A stretch of 64,000 nt of DNA from an uncultured Acidobacteriota bacterium (GCA_902826455.1 CADEEV010000012.1:1-64000); one strand, 5' to 3'; shown: positions 10,981 through 20,869, counted from the stretch's first letter. Notes: generated by a model from the letters alone, not told the origin. A program made the numbers and translations.

Positions 10981-11634
10981 CTACGGTGCGGGCGTCGCCG
11001 TGGCCGCCGGCGCCGTCGTCTTGGGCGCCGCCGCGGCTCGCGGCACGAAGACCCGCGCGCGCTTGATCAGGATGTCGGTCTCCGGGACGTCGCGGTTGAC
11101 GCCGCGCGTGGTCGTCGGAACGGCGACGATCGCGTCCGCCACGTCCATGCCCTCGAGCACCTCGCCGAAGACGCAGTAGCCGGCGCCCTGGATGCCGTAG
11201 TCGAGGCGCAGGTTGTCGGCCACGTTGATGAAGAACTGCGACGTCGCGCTGTTCGGGTCGCTGGTGCGCGCCATGGCGACGGTGCCGCGGCGGTTGCTGA
11301 GGCCGTTCTTCGCCTCGTTCTTCACCGGCGGCCGCGTCGGGCGCTCGGTCATGTCGGGCTCGAAGCCGCCGCCCTGGGCCATGAACCGCGGGATCACGCG
11401 GTGGAAGATCGTGCCGTCGTAGTGTCCGGCCTTGACGTAGGCGAGGAAGTTCGCGACTGAGAGCGGCGCCTTGTCCCGGTGCAGGCCGATCTTGATGCGG
11501 CCCAGCGTCGTGTCGAGCACGACGACGGGTCCGTTGGGAAGCGGCTTCGGGGTCGGCGTCGCGGCCGGGTCGGCGGGTGCCGGCGGCGCCGTCACCTGGG
11601 CCACCATGAAGACGAGAGGAAGAAGCAGGCTCAT
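10981..11634 (-). CDS. Periplasmic cyclophilin-type peptidyl-prolyl isomerase
   Basis: Catalyses proline cis-trans isomerisation in exported proteins. A short signal peptide (MSLLLPLVFMVAQ) is followed by a Pro/Ala linker and a complete cyclophilin domain from about 36 to 195, with the active-site segments FHRVIPRFMAQGG and SQFFIN. A low-complexity Ala/Pro/Thr tail ends the protein. A TAGAAT box ends 6 nt before the ATG, suggesting a leaderless message divergent from the MglA gene. Confidence 0.9.
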   Translation of the reverse strand: MSLLLPLVFMVAQVTAPPAPADPAATPTPKPLPNGPVVVLDTTLGRIKIGLHRDKAPLSVANFLAYVKAGHYDGTIFHRVIPRFMAQGGGFEPDMTERPTRPPVKNEAKNGLSNRRGTVAMARTSDPNSATSQFFINVADNLRLDYGIQGAGYCVFGEVLEGMDVADAIVAVPTTTRGVNRDVPETDILIKRARVFVPRAAAAPKTTAPAATATPAP

Positions 11635-11640
11635 GCCGCG

Positions 11641-11646
11641 ATTCTA
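11641..11646 (-). promoter_or_regulatory. Putative leaderless -10 box of the cyclophilin gene
   Basis: TAGAAT on the minus strand lies exactly 6 nt before the ATG start. No clear -35 hexamer is visible. The divergent MglA promoter lies within 40 bases. Confidence 0.4.
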
Positions 11647-11652
11647 GCAAGT

Positions 11653-11682
11653 TTGCGCGCGGCTCTTTCCGGGGCATAGAAT
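11653..11682 (+). promoter_or_regulatory. Putative promoter of the MglA gene
   Basis: TTGCGC (11653-11658), an 18-nt spacer and TAGAAT (11677-11682) precede the ATG by 12 nt. A transcript would begin only about 5 bases before the start codon, leaving no room for a ribosome site. Confidence 0.4.
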
Positions 11683-11694
11683 GCCGCTAAACCC

Positions 11695-13071
<1,377 letters not shown>

Positions 13072-13097
13072 CTCTTCCCGTGAAGATGAGGCTTCCG

Positions 13098-15818
13098 ATG
13101 CGCGACACGCTTCGTCGTCTCGCCGCCGGCGTCGCGCTCGCGTGCGCCGCCACGCTCGCGGGCCACGCTCCGGTGGCGGCCCAGGTCGCTCCGCTCCCGC
13201 AGGACCTGGGCGCGCCCGGGCTCGGGCTCGCCCTGCGCCGCCTTCCCGTCACCGCCCGCGTCCTGATGGTGACCGCGCACCCCGACGACGAGAACAACGG
13301 CGTGCTGGTCCGGCTCTCGCGCGGCCTCGGCGTGCGGACGGCGCTGCTCACGCTCACCCGCGGCGAAGGCGGCCAGAACGAGATCGGGCCGGAGCTGAAC
13401 GAAGCCCTGGGCATCCTCCGCAGCGGCGAGCTCGAGGCCGTCCATCGCTTCGACGGCGTCGAGCAGTACTTCGGCCGCGCCTACGAGTTCGGCTACTCCT
13501 TCAGCGTCGACGAGACGCTCCAGCGCTGGGGCCGCGACGAGACGGTCGGCGACATCGTCCGCGTCATCCGCCTGTTCCGGCCCGACGTGATCCTGACGCT
13601 GCCGCCCCAGGCTCCCGGCGGCGGCCAGCATCACCAGGCGGCGTCGCAGCTCGCGAAGGACGCGTTCCGGGCCGCGGCGGACCCGGCGCTCTATCCCGAG
13701 CTGGCGAAGCGCGGCCTGCAGCCGTGGCAGGCCCGCAAGATCTACCAGGGCGGCGGCGGCATCAGGATGGCGGGGCCGGTGGTCGTCGTGAAGACCGGCG
13801 TGTTCGATCCGCTGCTCGGCTTCTCGTGGGAGGAGTTCGGCAGCCTCGCGCGCGCGTCCCACCGCTGCCAGGGCGCCAACCAGCTGAAGGCCGACCCGGT
13901 GAGCGGCGAAGCCGGCTACAGCCTCATGGACAGCGAGCCGGCCATGGGCGGGATCGAGACCGACATCCTCGACGGCATCGACGTCTCCCTCGCCCGTCTC
14001 GCCTCTTTCGTCCCCGCCGACGACGCCAAGCTCGCCTTCGTGGCGGCCGACGTCGATGCGCTGCGGCTCCAGGTCGACGCGGCGCTCGCGGCCTACGATC
14101 CGCGCGCCCTCGACAAGGCGGCGGCCCCCCTCGCGGCGGCCCTCGACCTCGTGCGCAAGCTGCGCGTCAGGATCCAGAAGGCCCCGATGTCCGAGGGGGC
14201 GCGCTACGAGCTCGCGACCCGGCTCGGCCAGAAGGAGGCCGACCTGATGGACACGCTCGCCCTGTCCCAGGGCGTCGGGCTGCAGGCGAGCGCCGACGAC
14301 GATCGCGTCGTCCCGGGCCAGACCTTCGGCGTGAGCGTGACGGTCGCGAACCAGGGCGCCTCGTTGATGCGGGTCGACGACGTCGCGGTCAACGTTCCCG
14401 AGGGCTGGAAGGCGAAGCGCACGGACGGCGACCCGAAGACGATCGAGGCCGGCCGCAGCCTCACGCTCAAGTACCAGGTGAAGGTCGCGGAGAAGGGCGT
14501 GCGGTTCTCCCAGCCCTACTGGAAGCGCAGCCTGCCCGGGGCCAACCGCTACGACCTCGACGTCCCCGCCTACGAAGGGCTGCCGTGGAGCCCGCCCGAC
14601 GTGACGGTCACGCTGCGCTACACCGGCGCCGGCGGCGTGTCCGCATCGACCGCGACACCCGTGGCGTGGCGCTACGAAGGGCCGTGGGTGGGCGGCGAGC
14701 GACAGAAGCTCGTCGCCGCGGTGCCCCTGCTGTCCGTGCGGCTCACTCCCGAGGTCGCCGTGTTCCCGGTGCCGGTCGCGAAGGGCCTGAAGAGGGAGTT
14801 CCGCGTGAGCGTGACTCACAACGGCAAGGAGCCCGTGCAGGGGACCTTGCGGCTGCAGGCTCCCGAGGGCTGGCTGGTGGAGCCGGCGCAGCTGCCCATC
14901 GCCTTCCGCTACGAGGGCGAGGAGACGACGTCGCGCTTCCAGGTCACGCCGGCTGCGGGAGCCCCCGAAGGAGAAAGCGCCGTCCTCGCCGTGGCCCAGA
15001 CCCGCGACAACCAGGAGTTCCGCGACGGCTTCCGGACGATCGCCTACGACCACGTCCAGGAGCGCAACCAGTACCGCCCCGCCACCGCGCGCGTGAAGGC
15101 CCTCGACGTCAAGATCCCCGCGGGCGTGTCGGTCGGCTACGTCATGGGCGCCGGAGACGAGGTCGCGAACGCGATCTTCCAGCTCGGCATCCCGGTCACG
15201 TTCATCACCGAGGCCGGCCTCGCGACGGGCGACCTGTCGCGGTACTCCACCATCGTGACCGGCATCCGCGCCTACCAGACCCGCAAGGACCTGCGCGCGA
15301 ACCAGCAGAAGCTCGTGAAGTTCATGGAGGACGGCGGCAACGTCGTCGTCCAGTACAACAAGCTCGACTTCAACCAGGTGGCGGAGGCGCCCTCGGCCAC
15401 GAGCGGCTTCACGGGCGTCACGGGAGGCAAGAAGGACAGCCCCTGGGCGCCCTTCCCGGGGGTCGCGGTCACGACGAGCCGGGTCACCGACGAGACCGCC
15501 CCGATCACGATGCTCGTTCCCGACCATCCCTACTTCACGACGCCCAATCGCCTCACACAGCGCGACTGGGACGGCTGGATCCAGGAGCGTGGCACCTACT
15601 TCCTCGACGTCCACGACGCCCGCTACACCGACCTCCTTTCGTCCGCCGATCCGTTCCCGCAGAACGCGGGGGAGAAGCGCGGCATCCTCGTCGAGTCGAA
15701 GGTGGGCAAGGGCACCTGGACGTACGTGGGTCTCGGCCTGTTCCGCCAGGTGGCCGCCGGCACCGACGGCGCCTACCGCATCCTCGCGAACCTCGTGGCC
15801 CGGCCCCGGGCGAAGTAG
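13098..15818 (+). CDS. Secreted PIG-L deacetylase with NEW3-like and C-terminal GATase-like domains
   Basis: An exported protein of about 906 residues. The signal peptide ends near AHAPVAAQ-type residues 20-30, followed by a PIG-L/LmbE zinc deacetylase domain with the metal motif AHPDDENN near residue 58 and a later H-H pair in GGGQHHQAA. These enzymes remove N-acetyl groups from amino sugars. Two beta-sandwich segments resembling NEW3/NPCBM-associated modules follow (about 390-480 and 560-640), and the end (about 670-900) resembles a class I glutamine amidotransferase-like fold without an obvious catalytic triad. Starts at 13080 (GTG) and 13086 (ATG) are also in frame; 13098 was chosen for the GAGG ribosome site 6 nt upstream. 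Likely acts on glycans or glycoconjugates. Confidence 0.82.
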   Translation: MRDTLRRLAAGVALACAATLAGHAPVAAQVAPLPQDLGAPGLGLALRRLPVTARVLMVTAHPDDENNGVLVRLSRGLGVRTALLTLTRGEGGQNEIGPELNEALGILRSGELEAVHRFDGVEQYFGRAYEFGYSFSVDETLQRWGRDETVGDIVRVIRLFRPDVILTLPPQAPGGGQHHQAASQLAKDAFRAAADPALYPELAKRGLQPWQARKIYQGGGGIRMAGPVVVVKTGVFDPLLGFSWEEFGSLARASHRCQGANQLKADPVSGEAGYSLMDSEPAMGGIETDILDGIDVSLARLASFVPADDAKLAFVAADVDALRLQVDAALAAYDPRALDKAAAPLAAALDLVRKLRVRIQKAPMSEGARYELATRLGQKEADLMDTLALSQGVGLQASADDDRVVPGQTFGVSVTVANQGASLMRVDDVAVNVPEGWKAKRTDGDPKTIEAGRSLTLKYQVKVAEKGVRFSQPYWKRSLPGANRYDLDVPAYEGLPWSPPDVTVTLRYTGAGGVSASTATPVAWRYEGPWVGGERQKLVAAVPLLSVRLTPEVAVFPVPVAKGLKREFRVSVTHNGKEPVQGTLRLQAPEGWLVEPAQLPIAFRYEGEETTSRFQVTPAAGAPEGESAVLAVAQTRDNQEFRDGFRTIAYDHVQERNQYRPATARVKALDVKIPAGVSVGYVMGAGDEVANAIFQLGIPVTFITEAGLATGDLSRYSTIVTGIRAYQTRKDLRANQQKLVKFMEDGGNVVVQYNKLDFNQVAEAPSATSGFTGVTGGKKDSPWAPFPGVAVTTSRVTDETAPITMLVPDHPYFTTPNRLTQRDWDGWIQERGTYFLDVHDARYTDLLSSADPFPQNAGEKRGILVESKVGKGTWTYVGLGLFRQVAAGTDGAYRILANLVARPRAK

Positions 15819-15835
15819 ACCGGAAGGCCGGCCGC

Positions 15836-16675
15836 GTGACCCTCGCCGGCGCCGTCCTCGCTCTCTCTCTTGCCGGCAGCGAGGCGACGCTCGCGGACGC
15901 GATGGCCGAGGGCGATCGGCGCTACGCAGCGCGCGCCGAGGGATCCCGCGGCTCGATCGCGGACAAGGGCCCGATCAATGCCGCGATCGAGGCCTACGCC
16001 GCCGCGCGCGCGGCCGATCCCGACTCGATCCCGGCCCAGGTCGCGCTGATGCGCGCGCTCTTCTTCCGCGGCGGCTTCACGGGGGAGGCGGGCGCCGAGC
16101 AGAAGAAGAGCTTCGACGCGGCGAAGGCCGTGGCCGACGACGCCATGCGACGCCTCGAGCGTCGCCTCAAGCCCGTCCCGGAACCCTCGCGGCACGAGGC
16201 GCTCGCGGCGATCCCCGACGTCGCGGCGTTGCACTTCTGGTCCGGCGTGTCCCTGGGGCAATGGTGCCTCGACCACAAGATGGCCGCCGTGTGGCAAGGC
16301 GCCGCCGGCAAGATCCGCGACTGGGCGGAGATCGCCGTCGCGATCGATCCCGCCTACGAGCAGGGCAGCCCCTACCTGATCCTGGGCCGGCTCCACACCG
16401 ACAGCCCGAAGGTGCCCTTCGTGACGGGCTTCATCTCGAGAGCGAAGGGCGTCGAGAGCCTGCGACGGGCCCTCGCCCTCTCGCCGCACAACACGGCCAC
16501 CCAGTTCTTCCTGGCCCAGGCCTTGCTCGAGTACGAGCCGAAGAGCCGCGTCCAGGCCCTGGAGCTCCTCGAGGCCTGCGCCGCCCAGGAGCCGCGCCCG
16601 GAGTTCCTCGTCGAGGACGCGCACTACCGCGAGCTGTCCCAGGCGCGACTCGCGGAGCTCGCGAGGCCGCACTGA
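15836..16675 (+). CDS. TatT-like periplasmic helical-repeat protein
   Basis: A 279-residue protein with a signal-like N-terminus (VTLAGAVLALSLAGSEA) and a helical-repeat body. The order of conserved-looking blocks, FWSGVSLGQW, AIDPAYEQGSPYLILGR and LRRALALSPHNTATQFFLAQ, resembles the TRAP-transporter-associated TatT family, but no TRAP transporter genes are adjacent. It could equally be a generic TPR scaffold. The GTG start is 17 nt after the PIG-L stop; the stop overlaps the next gene. Confidence 0.6.
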   Translation: MTLAGAVLALSLAGSEATLADAMAEGDRRYAARAEGSRGSIADKGPINAAIEAYAAARAADPDSIPAQVALMRALFFRGGFTGEAGAEQKKSFDAAKAVADDAMRRLERRLKPVPEPSRHEALAAIPDVAALHFWSGVSLGQWCLDHKMAAVWQGAAGKIRDWAEIAVAIDPAYEQGSPYLILGRLHTDSPKVPFVTGFISRAKGVESLRRALALSPHNTATQFFLAQALLEYEPKSRVQALELLEACAAQEPRPEFLVEDAHYRELSQARLAELARPH

Positions 16676-17511
16676 CGTCCGTCGGCCGCTTCGACACGTT
16701 CCTGTTCGCCGACTATTCCGGGGCGCGCGACGCGCCGGGGCAACGCCGGGCCATCGCCTTGTGGCGCCTCGATCGGGGACGCCCGGCCCGCAAGGTGCCG
16801 GGCCCGTTCACGCGCGATGGGCTGCGCACGGAGCTGCTGGCGTCCCTCGCCGCCGCGTCGGCTCGCGGCGAGAGAGTCCTGTTCGGCATCGACCATCAGT
16901 GGTCCTGGCCACGGGACCTCTGGGTCGCCGCCGGCCTCGCGCGCCTGCCGTGGCGTCGAGCGCTCGCGGCCCTCGTCGCGGGCGACGGAAGGCGACCGGC
17001 GCTCGGAGCGCCCGACTCGTTTCCCGCCGCGTTCAACGCCTTCGCGGGCGCCGCCATCTTCCACTCGCGCGTGAAGGGCCTGGCGCGGCGCTACGGCATT
17101 CCCACCGCGCCGGAGTGGGCCGGGGATCCCGTCCGCGCGACCGAGCGTGCAATGCCGGGAGCCAAGCCAGCGACGCGCCTGGGCGGCACGGGCGCCGTCG
17201 CGGGCCAGACGCTCCACGGCCTCGCGCAGCTCCACGGCCTGCTGACCGAGGCTCACGCCCGCCGCATCCCCGTCCTGGCGTGGCCCTTCGACACCCTCGC
17301 CGACGACGGCACGAGCCACGTCGGGCTCGAGGTCTACCCGACGTTCTGCCGCGGCCGCGAGGTGCCGAAGTCCGACGACGCCGACGCGCGGGCCTGTTGC
17401 GAGTGGTCCGCGGGCGTCGACCTCGCGCGTGAGCTCGACCTCGCGGCGCTCACGCCCCGGCTGCGGGCCCTCGCCCGCCTGGAGGGCTGGATCCTGGGGG
17501 CGAAGCGCTAG
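16672..17511 (+). CDS. DUF429-like protein with probable CTG start
   Basis: A 279-residue cytoplasmic protein with DYSGA near the start, a central RATE segment, a GQTLHGLAQL helix and a late HVGLEVYPTFCR block, an arrangement resembling DUF429 proteins (RNase H-like fold, function unknown). No ATG, GTG or TTG lies before the conserved start. The CTG at 16672 overlaps the TatT-like stop as CTGA, the same geometry as the ATGA/GTGA junctions elsewhere, so CTG is the most economical start. The 3' end runs 62 nt into the end of the convergent acyl-CoA ligase gene. Confidence 0.6.
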   Translation: MTSVGRFDTFLFADYSGARDAPGQRRAIALWRLDRGRPARKVPGPFTRDGLRTELLASLAAASARGERVLFGIDHQWSWPRDLWVAAGLARLPWRRALAALVAGDGRRPALGAPDSFPAAFNAFAGAAIFHSRVKGLARRYGIPTAPEWAGDPVRATERAMPGAKPATRLGGTGAVAGQTLHGLAQLHGLLTEAHARRIPVLAWPFDTLADDGTSHVGLEVYPTFCRGREVPKSDDADARACCEWSAGVDLARELDLAALTPRLRALARLEGWILGAKR

Positions 17512-19204
17512 CCGCACGGTCCTCCGCGACCAGCACGCGCCGCAGCACCTTGCCGACCATGCTCTTCGGCAGGTCCTTCCGGAACACCACCACGTGGGGC
17601 ACCTTGAACGGCGCCAGGCGCTCGCGGCAGAACGTGCGGATCTCCTCGGCCGAGGCCGAGGCGCCGGGGCGCAGCACGAGCCAGGCCTTCGCCACCTCGC
17701 CCTTGTGGGCGTCGGGCAGCGCCGTGACCGCGGCCTCGGCCACGGCCGGATGCGCGGCCAGCACTTCCTCGATCTCCCGCGGCCAGACCTGCAGCCCGCC
17801 GATCTTGATCAGGTCCTTCTTGCGGTCGACCAGGAACAGGTAGCCGTCCGCGTCGAAGTAGCCGAGGTCGCCGGTGTGCAGCCAGGGTCCGCCACCGTCG
17901 CCGTGGTCCCTCAGCGCGACGGCGCTCTCGGCGTCGTCGCGCCAGTAGCCCGGCATGATCTGCGGCGCCCGGATCAGCAGCTCTCCCACCTCGCCGGCCG
18001 GCAGCGCGCGCGTGCCCTCCTCGGCGTCGACGATGCGCATGTCGACGTCGGGAAGCGGCAGCCCCACGGAGCCCGGCTTGCCGCCGCTGCTCACGGGGTT
18101 GACGGCGCCCGCCATGACCGCCTCGGTCATGGAGTAGCCCTCGAGGAGCCGCGCGCCCGTCAGCGCCTCGAAGCGCGCGCGCGTCTCGGCCAGGAGCGGC
18201 GCGGCCCCCGACGCGCAGACCTTGATCGAGCGGAAGTCGACACGGCCCGCGGCCACGTCGGGCTGATGGAGCAGCGCGCTGTACAGCGTCGGCACTCCCG
18301 CGAACGCCGCGGGCTTCAGGCGGCGGATGCTCGCGAGGACGTCCTTGAAGTCGCGCGGGTTCGGGACGAGGGCCAGGGGCTGCCGGCCCACGAGCACGCT
18401 GCCGAGGGTCGCGACGCAGCCGTAGACGTGGAAGAGCGGGAGCGGCAGCAGGAAGACGTCGCGGCCGGCGCTGAGCTGCCCCGCGTACCAGGCGTGGAGC
18501 TGGCGTCCGGCGATCGCCACGGAGCCGTGGGGGACGACGACACCCTTGGGCGTGCCCGTGGTGCCCCCCGATTGCAGGACGAAGGCGGTGTCGCGGGGCG
18601 TCACGCGCCGCGCCGGCCGGGGCGTGCCCCGGTGGGCGCGCAGCAGCGCCGCGAGCCCGGCGTCGCCGGGTCGCGCGTCGATGCGATGGCCTTCCTTCTC
18701 CTCCTTGAGCCACGTGAACAGCAGGCGCAGGTGAGCCGGCAGGAACTCCTTGATGCTGGTCGGGATCACGTGCTCGAGGACGGTGCGCGGCTGGAGCCGC
18801 TTCACGCGCTCGTAGAACGGCGTGAGGACGACGATGGCGCGCGCCTCGAGGCGCTCGAGCGGGCGCTGCAGCTCGTCGTCGCCGTAGAGCGGATTGAGCG
18901 GCGCCACGACCAGGCCCGCGCGCCACGCGCCGAGCGTCGCGATCAGGAACTGCGGGCAGTTGGGAAGCAGGAGGGCCAGGCGATCGCCGGGGCGCAGGCC
19001 CTTCGCCGAGAGGGCCGCGGCGAACGCGTTCGCGAGGCCCTCCATCTCGCGCGCGTCGATGCGGCGCCCCTTGAACCACACGAACAGGTGGCCGGGCTGC
19101 TCCCGGACGAGGGCCTCGAACAGGTCGAGGAGCGTCTCGTCGGGATACGGGGCGAGGCTCGCCGGGACACCCGGGTCGTAGTGCGCCGTCCAGGGCCGGT
19201 TCAT
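17450..19204 (-). CDS. AMP-binding long-chain acyl-CoA ligase
   Basis: Activates a carboxylic acid, probably a fatty acid, to its CoA thioester through an acyl-adenylate. The 584-residue ANL-superfamily protein has the P-loop SGGTTGTPKG near 215, the adenine motif GYSMTEA, the hinge-region TGDLGYFDADGYL and a C-terminal catalytic lysine in KSMVGKVLRR. The last 20 residues are Pro/Gly/Ala-rich and lie antisense to the DUF429-like gene. The ATG start overlaps the DNA polymerase IV stop as ATGA, so it is the last gene of the citrate synthase-shell protein run. Confidence 0.9.
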   Translation of the reverse strand: MNRPWTAHYDPGVPASLAPYPDETLLDLFEALVREQPGHLFVWFKGRRIDAREMEGLANAFAAALSAKGLRPGDRLALLLPNCPQFLIATLGAWRAGLVVAPLNPLYGDDELQRPLERLEARAIVVLTPFYERVKRLQPRTVLEHVIPTSIKEFLPAHLRLLFTWLKEEKEGHRIDARPGDAGLAALLRAHRGTPRPARRVTPRDTAFVLQSGGTTGTPKGVVVPHGSVAIAGRQLHAWYAGQLSAGRDVFLLPLPLFHVYGCVATLGSVLVGRQPLALVPNPRDFKDVLASIRRLKPAAFAGVPTLYSALLHQPDVAAGRVDFRSIKVCASGAAPLLAETRARFEALTGARLLEGYSMTEAVMAGAVNPVSSGGKPGSVGLPLPDVDMRIVDAEEGTRALPAGEVGELLIRAPQIMPGYWRDDAESAVALRDHGDGGGPWLHTGDLGYFDADGYLFLVDRKKDLIKIGGLQVWPREIEEVLAAHPAVAEAAVTALPDAHKGEVAKAWLVLRPGASASAEEIRTFCRERLAPFKVPHVVVFRKDLPKSMVGKVLRRVLVAEDRAASASPPGSSPPGGRGPAAGA

Positions 19205-20400
19205 TTCTTGCGCGGCTTCTGGAGCAGGCTCGCACGCGTGAGGGCGCCGCTGCCGAAGCGCTCCGTCAGCGTGTCGCGCAGGCGATCGGCCGGCGACGGA
19301 GCGTCGAACAGGCCGAGCTGGGCCGCGTCGAAGCCGGACGCGTAGATGCCCAGCAGGCGCACGCGCTTTCGGCCGTGGACGGCCTCGAAGGACTTCCAGG
19401 CGCTCGCGAAGATCACGCTGCCCGAGTCCGTGGCCGATCCGATCGTCTCGGCGCGGGTCACCGTGTGGAAGGTCTCGTCGCGGTACTTCAACGTGACGGT
19501 GCGCCCCTTGAGGCCCGCCGCCCGCAGGCGCTCCGCGACGCCGTCCGCGAGCCGCATCAGCGTCCGCCGCAGCGTCGCGGCCTCCGACGTGTCGTTCTCG
19601 TAGGTGTGCTCCTGTCCCACGCTGCGGGCCTCGCCTTCCTCGGCCGAGACCCTGCGGGCGTCCTGGCCGCGGGCGAGCTGCTGCAGGTCGTGGCCGTGAG
19701 TTCCCAGGCGCCGCTCGAGGGTGCCCTCGGGAAGCCGCGCGAGGGCCCCGATCGTGTCGACGCCGAGCGTCGCGAGCTGCTCCTCCATCTTCGGCCCGAC
19801 GCCCCACAGCCGCCGCACCGGCAGCGGCGCCAGGAAGGCGGCCTCGGTGCCGGGTGGAACCACCACGAGGCCGTCGGGCTTCCGCATGTCCGAGGCGATC
19901 TTGGCCACGAGCTTCGACGCGGCGACGCCGACCGACGCCGTGAGCCGCGTCGTCTCGAGGATGGCGGCCTTCAGCTTGCGGCCGATGGTCGGGCCGTCGC
20001 CGAAGGCGCGCCGGCTCTCGGTCACGTCCATGAACGCCTCGTCGATCGACACCGGCTCCACGACGCTCGTGAAGGCACGCAGGATCTCCATCACCTGGCG
20101 CGAGACGCCGGCGTACTTCTCCATGTCGACGGGCAGGTAGACGCCGCGCGGGCACAGCCGGAACGCCGTGGAGATCGGCATCGCGCTGCCGACGCCGAAG
20201 CGGCGCGCCTCGTAGGACGCGGTCGAGACGACGCCGCGACCGCGGCCGCCCTTGGGATCCGCGCCGACGATGACGGGCTTGCCGCGCAGCTCGGGCCGGT
20301 CGCGCTGCTCCACGGCCGCGTAGAACGAGTCCATGTCCACGTGGAGGATGGTGCGGGGGCCTAGTGGCCGAGGGTCCGGCACTGGCCGCTGCCGACGCAC
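19201..20400 (-). CDS. dinB: DNA polymerase IV (Y-family translesion polymerase)
   Basis: Error-prone polymerase that bypasses damaged bases. It shows the palm motif HVDMDSFYAAVEQ, the catalytic SIDEAFMDVT near 110-120, helix-hairpin-helix residues WGVGPK and a C-terminal little-finger domain; there is no clear beta-clamp motif. The GTG at 20400 is the longest start and overlaps the upstream 78-residue gene by 40 nt; GTG at 20382 is also possible. Its position inside an operon of shell proteins and metabolic enzymes, rather than next to SOS genes, is odd. No LexA-box-like palindrome is visible upstream. Confidence 0.92.
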   Translation of the reverse strand: MRRQRPVPDPRPLGPRTILHVDMDSFYAAVEQRDRPELRGKPVIVGADPKGGRGRGVVSTASYEARRFGVGSAMPISTAFRLCPRGVYLPVDMEKYAGVSRQVMEILRAFTSVVEPVSIDEAFMDVTESRRAFGDGPTIGRKLKAAILETTRLTASVGVAASKLVAKIASDMRKPDGLVVVPPGTEAAFLAPLPVRRLWGVGPKMEEQLATLGVDTIGALARLPEGTLERRLGTHGHDLQQLARGQDARRVSAEEGEARSVGQEHTYENDTSEAATLRRTLMRLADGVAERLRAAGLKGRTVTLKYRDETFHTVTRAETIGSATDSGSVIFASAWKSFEAVHGRKRVRLLGIYASGFDAAQLGLFDAPSPADRLRDTLTERFGSGALTRASLLQKPRKK

Positions 20401-20597
20401 GGCTTGTCGGGCTCGAGGACGCAGCGGCCGTCCGTCGAGCCGCCCGGCACGTCGAGGAGCTGGTGGCTCGGGTGTACGTGGAGCACGCGCTCCAGGACCA
20501 CGACGCGGGCCTGGAGATCGGCGGCGACCGGCTCCTTCGGCGTCGCGAGCTGGGCGAGTACTTCCTGGGTCAGGGCCTTGATGCGCTCGTCGTCCAT
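20361..20597 (-). CDS. Small microcompartment-associated protein with helix and Cys cluster
   Basis: A 78-residue protein encoded right after the three shell pentamer genes, its ATG overlapping the previous stop by one base. The N-terminal MDDERIKALTQEVLAQLA can form an amphipathic helix like the encapsulation peptides that tether cargo to microcompartment shells. A second helix (about 24-40) is followed by HVHPSH and a C-terminal segment with Cys59, Cys67, Cys73 and terminal His78, which could bind metal or an Fe-S centre. I recognise no family. Its 3' end overlaps the DNA polymerase IV gene by up to 40 nt. Role as cargo adaptor is inference. Confidence 0.6.
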   Translation of the reverse strand: MDDERIKALTQEVLAQLATPKEPVAADLQARVVVLERVLHVHPSHQLLDVPGGSTDGRCVLEPDKPCVGSGQCRTLGH

Positions 20598-20869
20598 CAG
20601 GGCACCGTCTCGACGGCGTCGATCACGCCGACCACGGCGGCATCCACGGCGGCCGTGCCCTTGCCGAGGGCCTGCTGCGCGGCCTTGCCGTCCTGGACCA
20701 GCAGCACGCGGTCCCCGACGCCCGCATCCACGGAGTCGATCGCGAGCACGGTCGCGCCGCGGTCCGTGCCGTCGAGGCCGAGCGGTTGCACGAGGAGGAG
20801 CTTGGACCCCTCGAGCTTCACGTTCTTCCGGGTCGCGACGAGGTTCCCGACGACGCGCGCGATCATCAT
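20597..20869 (-). CDS. BMC-P shell pentamer (EutN/CcmL family), copy 1
   Basis: A 90-residue vertex protein of a bacterial microcompartment; five copies cap each corner of the icosahedral shell. It starts with the family pattern MIARVVGNLVATRK, has the central LLLVQPL strand, AIDSVDAGVGDRVLLV and ends VVGVIDAVE. The ATG overlaps the stop of copy 2 as ATGA. It differs from the other two copies mainly in the loop around residues 65-75. Confidence 0.93.
   Translation of the reverse strand: MMIARVVGNLVATRKNVKLEGSKLLLVQPLGLDGTDRGATVLAIDSVDAGVGDRVLLVQDGKAAQQALGKGTAAVDAAVVGVIDAVETVP

Noticed and set aside
17450-17530. Ligase C-terminal Pro/Gly-rich tail as a microcompartment encapsulation tag
   Set aside because: Encapsulation tags combine such a linker with an amphipathic helix; the protein ends without one.
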